Positions 6,196 to 6,658 of a stretch of DNA of 6,658 bases are shown one piece after another. The stretch's first letter is position 1, and the number at the start of each line of letters is the position of its first letter. The DNA is from Chloroflexota bacterium (lineage in GTDB: Bacteria; Chloroflexota; Chloroflexia; Thermomicrobiales; UBA6265). The translations under genes and the position numbers were made by a program. The DNA lies in contig JAEZJB010000400.1 in assembly GCA_023415845.1 (NCBI GenBank), positions 1 to 6,658 of the forward strand, written 5' to 3'. Below the pieces are notes generated by a model. That model had not been told where the DNA came from. It searched no databases and worked only from the letters and a program-made list of their open reading frames with translations.

Positions 6196-6603
6196 TCAGG
6201 AAGTGGAGCGATCTGCCAGTTCGAGGCGACGATCGTAGGCTTCGCGAGCTGCCCTGATTTCATGAACATTGTGCTCGGTCCACTCGATCAGGACGGCCGC
6301 CGCTTCGCCCATCGAGCGTCCGAGGGGAGTCAGCGCGTACTCCACGCTGGGCGGGTTGGTGGGGAAGACGGTGCGGGTAACCATGCCGTCGCGCTCCAGG
6401 GCGCGGAGGGTTCGGCTCAGCATGCGCTGGCTGATATCTGGAACGCGGCGACGCATGGCGGAGAAACGCTGTGGCCCCTCACCGAGCAGGGTGATGACCA
6501 CCAGCGACCAGGCGTCCCCGACGCGATCGAAGGTGGTGCGTGCTTCTTCGATGTGCGGGGTAACACAGATGTTACCAGGCCACTTTTTTGTCCCGTCTTC
6601 CAT
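6196..6603 (-). CDS. HxlR-family winged helix-turn-helix regulator
   Basis: The protein has 135 residues from ATG at 6603, preceded by GGGTGG 5 nt away; a GTG at 6612 would add three residues. The family order is clear: an N-terminal helix (IEEARTTFDRVGDAWSLVVITLL, about 18-40), then the winged helix from RFSAMRRRVPDISQRMLSRTLRALERDGMV (47-75) through the wing VEYALTPLGRSM (87-98), then a C-terminal dimerisation helix. These proteins act as homodimeric DNA-binding regulators, often repressors, sensing oxidants, electrophiles or small molecules. The only cysteine, C13, sits before the first long helix, close to where the redox sensors YodB, HypR and QorR have theirs, so thiol sensing is possible but unproven. 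GTAACA inverted repeats lie upstream and inside the gene. It is separated from lacI by about 350 bases and a promoter, so it is probably an independent unit, with its target perhaps beyond the right edge. Confidence 0.95.
   Translation of the reverse strand: MEDGTKKWPGNICVTPHIEEARTTFDRVGDAWSLVVITLLGEGPQRFSAMRRRVPDISQRMLSRTLRALERDGMVTRTVFPTNPPSVEYALTPLGRSMGEAAAVLIEWTEHNVHEIRAAREAYDRRLELADRSTS
6559..6576. promoter_or_regulatory. Inverted repeat inside the hxlR-type gene (candidate second operator)
   Basis: GGTAACA and TGTTACC form exact 7-bp arms around a 4-base spacer. They span codons 10-15 (GNICVT) of the HxlR-type protein. The half-site GTAACA is the same as in the dyad upstream of the gene. 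A regulator bound here could act as a roadblock to transcription. Binding is inferred. Confidence 0.45.
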
Positions 6604-6633
6604 CGTACCCACCCTATCTCTAGACTCGACAAA

Positions 6634-6656
6634 GTAACAACAGGGAAGTTTGTTAC
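6634..6656. promoter_or_regulatory. Inverted repeat upstream of the hxlR-type gene (candidate HxlR operator)
   Basis: GTAACAA (6634-6640) and TTGTTAC (6650-6656) are exact reverse complements separated by 9 bases. The dyad lies 31 bases before ATG 6603, where a promoter would be expected. HxlR-family genes commonly have a dyad of their own regulator at this position, often serving a divergent target as well. The site lies at the window edge, so a divergent gene to the right cannot be seen. No clear -10 and -35 pair could be assigned. Confidence 0.55.
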
Positions 6657-6658
6657 GA

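Noticed and set aside
6042..6269. 75-codon minus-strand frame after the hxlR-type gene
   Set aside because: It overlaps the end of the hxlR-type gene in another frame, lacks a convincing ribosome binding site and has no family features.
6584..6590. A6G run at codons 6-7 of the hxlR-type gene as a programmed frameshift site
   Set aside because: The frame is intact without slippage, and I see no downstream structure or alternative frame with a plausible product.

Overview
The window is GC-rich bacterial DNA. All six genes I can support lie on the minus strand, so transcription runs from right to left. High-GC codon use, an extracytoplasmic sugar-binding protein with a Tat-like signal and no lipobox cysteine, and the combination of a LacI regulator, sugar ABC transporter and ADP-ribosylglycohydrolase-fold protein suggest a Chloroflexota bacterium of the Thermomicrobia type. 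An actinobacterium is the main alternative. The taxonomic guess is inference only; there is no marker gene.

Layout in the direction of transcription: (1) an HxlR-family winged-helix regulator (6603-6196), with GTAACA half-sites both upstream of it and inside its first codons; (2) about 350 bases without a gene (5842-6195), which end in a well-formed promoter with LacI-type operators; (3) a LacI/GalR-family repressor (5841-4822); (4) a 121-base leader; (5) a sugar ABC transporter made of a solute-binding protein (4700-3354), a MalF-type permease (3341-2328) and a MalG-type permease (2327-1476), packed tightly; (6) an ADP-ribosylglycohydrolase-fold enzyme (1421 to beyond base 1) with a C-terminal beta-rich domain cut off by the window edge.

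Genes 3 to 6 read as one carbohydrate uptake and utilisation locus. The binding protein captures a sugar or glycoside outside the membrane, and the two permeases carry it in using an ATPase that is not encoded here and is presumably shared or encoded elsewhere. The ADP-ribosylglycohydrolase-fold protein probably cleaves a glycosidic or N-glycosidic bond in the imported compound. The LacI protein probably represses its own promoter, and perhaps the transporter, until the ligand appears. The substrate cannot be read from the sequence. The HxlR gene looks like a separate unit whose target probably lies beyond the right edge.

The most interesting points are: the lacI control region, where a perfect 12-bp palindrome touches the -10 box and three CG-centred sites sit exactly 10 bp apart; the boxes shared by the lacI and transporter leaders; the repeated GTAACA dyads at hxlR, one of them inside the gene over its only cysteine codon; and the ADP-ribosylglycohydrolase-fold enzyme with altered metal-site residues and an extra domain in a sugar-uptake operon.
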